Source: Pseudomonadota bacterium
GTDB lineage: Bacteria; Desulfobacterota; Desulfovibrionia; Desulfovibrionales; Desulfovibrionaceae
DNA length: 5,526 bases
Direction of reading: 5' to 3'
Assembly (NCBI GenBank): GCA_023417745.1
Contig: JAEZEM010000099.1
Location: 1-5,526 of the forward strand
The stretch's first letter is position 1. Each line of letters begins with the position of its first letter. Below the pieces are notes generated by a model. That model saw only the letters and a list, made by a program, of their open reading frames with translations. It had not been told where the DNA came from and searched no databases. Positions 4,194 to 5,526 of this stretch are shown in pieces. The position numbers and the translations under genes were made by a program.

Positions 4194-5526
4194 ATGAAAT
4201 TTTCCCGGCGCAATTTTCTCAATACGAGCCTTTCCGGCGTTGCGCTTGCGGTTTGCGGCGGACTGGCCTCCGGCCTTGAATGGCTCCTCGCCCCGGCCAG
4301 AGCCGCCGCCCAGACCCTGGCGACGCTGGCGCGCAGCGTCGTGCCCGTTCCCGTGCCCGACGGCACGCCGAAGCTGCGGCCCACGGACGTCGCCCAATAC
4401 GCCGCGTCAGGCTATGGCCGTTGGCGCTTCGGCGCCCCCCTCGCCTTCCCCAAACGGCTCGACCTCATGCCCGCCGGTTATGACGCCGCCGCAGCGAAAC
4501 CGGTTGCCCGGCTGGCGCGGTTTTTCACCATCTCCGACATCCATGTCGCCGACAAGGAAAGCCCGGCCCAGCTCTTCGCCCTTGGCCTCAAACACGGCAT
4601 TTCCGCAGCCTATTCCCCGGCCATGCTGTACACGATCCAGGTCCTGGACGCAGCGGTGCGGACGATAAACGCCATCCATAAAGAGGCCCCCCTGGATTTC
4701 GGCATCTCCCTGGGCGACACCTGCAACAATACCCAGTACAACGAACTGCGCTGGTACCTCGACGTCCTGGACGGCAAGGCCATAACCCCCAGTTCCGGGG
4801 CCCACGTCGGCGCGGACAGCATCGACTACCAGAAACCGTTCCAGGCGGCCGGGCTGGACAAGTCCATCCCCTGGTATCAGGCGCGCGGCAACCACGACCA
4901 TTTCTTCATCGGTTCCTTTCCGGTGACCGACTATTTTCGACAGGTCTATACCGGCGATCAGGTCCTTGATCTCGGCGATTTCCTGACGGACCCCAAGGGC
5001 ATCGACAGCCGGGGAACCTACCAGGGAGTCATCGACGGCCGGACGCCCTACGGGGATATCGTCGGCATGGGACCGGTGGCGGACTTCCCCAGTCCGCCCA
5101 AGGTCGTGGCCGACCCCAACCGCCGCTCGCTGACGCCCAAGGAGTGGATGGCTGAATTTTTCCACACCACCTCGACTCCGGTCGGCCACGGCTTCAGCCA
5201 GGCCAATACCGAGAACAACTTTGCCTGCTACAGCTTTGAGCCGAAGGCGGATATTCCGCTGAAGGTGATTGTGGTCGACGACACCCAGCGGGAAGACGAC
5301 GTCGATCAGCCCCATAGCCCGACGAGCTCCCCCGGCTACGGGCATGGCTCCCTGGACAAGGCGCGCCTGGACTGGCTGGTGGGCGAACTGGACCGGGGGC
5401 AGGCCGAGGGCAAGCTCATGATCATCGCCGCCCATGTGCCCATCGGCGTCGCGCCGCCGACCTCCCCGGTCGGCTGGTACGCCGCCGCCGCCATCAGCGA
5501 GCCCGAACTGATCGCCAAGCTCCAGA
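4194..5526 (+). CDS. Tat-exported metallophosphoesterase (RPA4764-like family), 3' truncated
   Basis: The frame runs from ATG 4194 to the window edge without a stop: 444 codons plus one base. Residues 1-37 are a twin-arginine signal: SRRNFL with R5-R6, a hydrophobic stretch to about 32, and an A-R-A cleavage site at 35-37, so a folded, metal-loaded enzyme is exported to the periplasm. Calcineurin-type metal-binding motifs follow in order: D115-x-H117 (SDIHVAD), G174-D175 (LGDTCNN), N233-H234-D235 (RGNHDH) and H414 (AAHVPIG). The spaces between them are long, with inserts after residues 190 and 240. This matches the Tat-dependent metallophosphoesterase group named after RPA4764 (TIGR03768 as I recall), where Pfam-type similarity is masked by inserts. 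The last metal motif (GHxH-type) must lie beyond the window, within perhaps 50-100 residues. The substrate, a phosphomonoester or phosphodiester, is unknown. The barrel gene upstream could be a partner, but a 166-base gap with hairpins separates them. Confidence 0.85.
   Translation, partial: MKFSRRNFLNTSLSGVALAVCGGLASGLEWLLAPARAAAQTLATLARSVVPVPVPDGTPKLRPTDVAQYAASGYGRWRFGAPLAFPKRLDLMPAGYDAAAAKPVARLARFFTISDIHVADKESPAQLFALGLKHGISAAYSPAMLYTIQVLDAAVRTINAIHKEAPLDFGISLGDTCNNTQYNELRWYLDVLDGKAITPSSGAHVGADSIDYQKPFQAAGLDKSIPWYQARGNHDHFFIGSFPVTDYFRQVYTGDQVLDLGDFLTDPKGIDSRGTYQGVIDGRTPYGDIVGMGPVADFPSPPKVVADPNRRSLTPKEWMAEFFHTTSTPVGHGFSQANTENNFACYSFEPKADIPLKVIVVDDTQREDDVDQPHSPTSSPGYGHGSLDKARLDWLVGELDRGQAEGKLMIIAAHVPIGVAPPTSPVGWYAAAAISEPELIAKLQ

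Noticed and set aside
4407..5435. Long open frame on the - strand opposite the phosphoesterase
   Set aside because: The + strand frame carries a Tat signal, ribosome binding site and all metal motifs in order; the antisense frame has none and reflects GC bias.

Overview
The window is high-GC DNA (strongly so in the genes, with two AT-rich gaps) encoding a Gram-negative, lipoprotein- and Tat-exporting bacterium. High GC, an AmrS-type radical SAM enzyme and a 'neuromedin U'-like outer-membrane barrel would fit a Desulfovibrio-like member of the Desulfobacterota. That assignment is an impression from gene content and codon use; no sequence search was possible. All genes seen are on the + strand.

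Layout. Positions 1-585 hold the 3' part of a gene for a Gly/Gln/Pro-rich, collagen-like protein. It is followed after 35 bases, behind a very strong ribosome binding site, by amrS (621-1637), the radical SAM member of the AmmeMemoRadiSam system; the two are probably co-transcribed. A GC-rich hairpin (1648-1682) follows amrS. Then comes a complete tRNA-Pro(UGG) gene with encoded CCA (1773-1849), closed by a textbook intrinsic terminator (1856-1889) and followed by a separate 13-bp perfect inverted repeat (1919-1955).

The second half encodes three exported proteins, each with its own leader: a lipoprotein with a YkuD-type L,D-transpeptidase domain (2065-2865), an outer-membrane beta-barrel protein (3125-4027), and a Tat-exported metallophosphoesterase running off the right edge (4194-5526). 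The gap before the barrel gene (2866-3124) turns sharply AT-rich and holds plausible promoter elements and a TGTCA/TGACA inverted repeat. The gap before the phosphoesterase (4028-4193) holds AT-rich, mutually exclusive inverted repeats that resemble an attenuator.

Working together. The left half is a conserved but poorly understood radical SAM function plus a tRNA. The right half is cell-envelope: wall cross-linking or protein anchoring, an outer-membrane channel-like barrel, and a periplasmic phosphoesterase. No mobile element, CRISPR array or defence system is visible. The most unusual items are the stacked alternative hairpins before the phosphoesterase gene and the low-complexity tail of the first protein.
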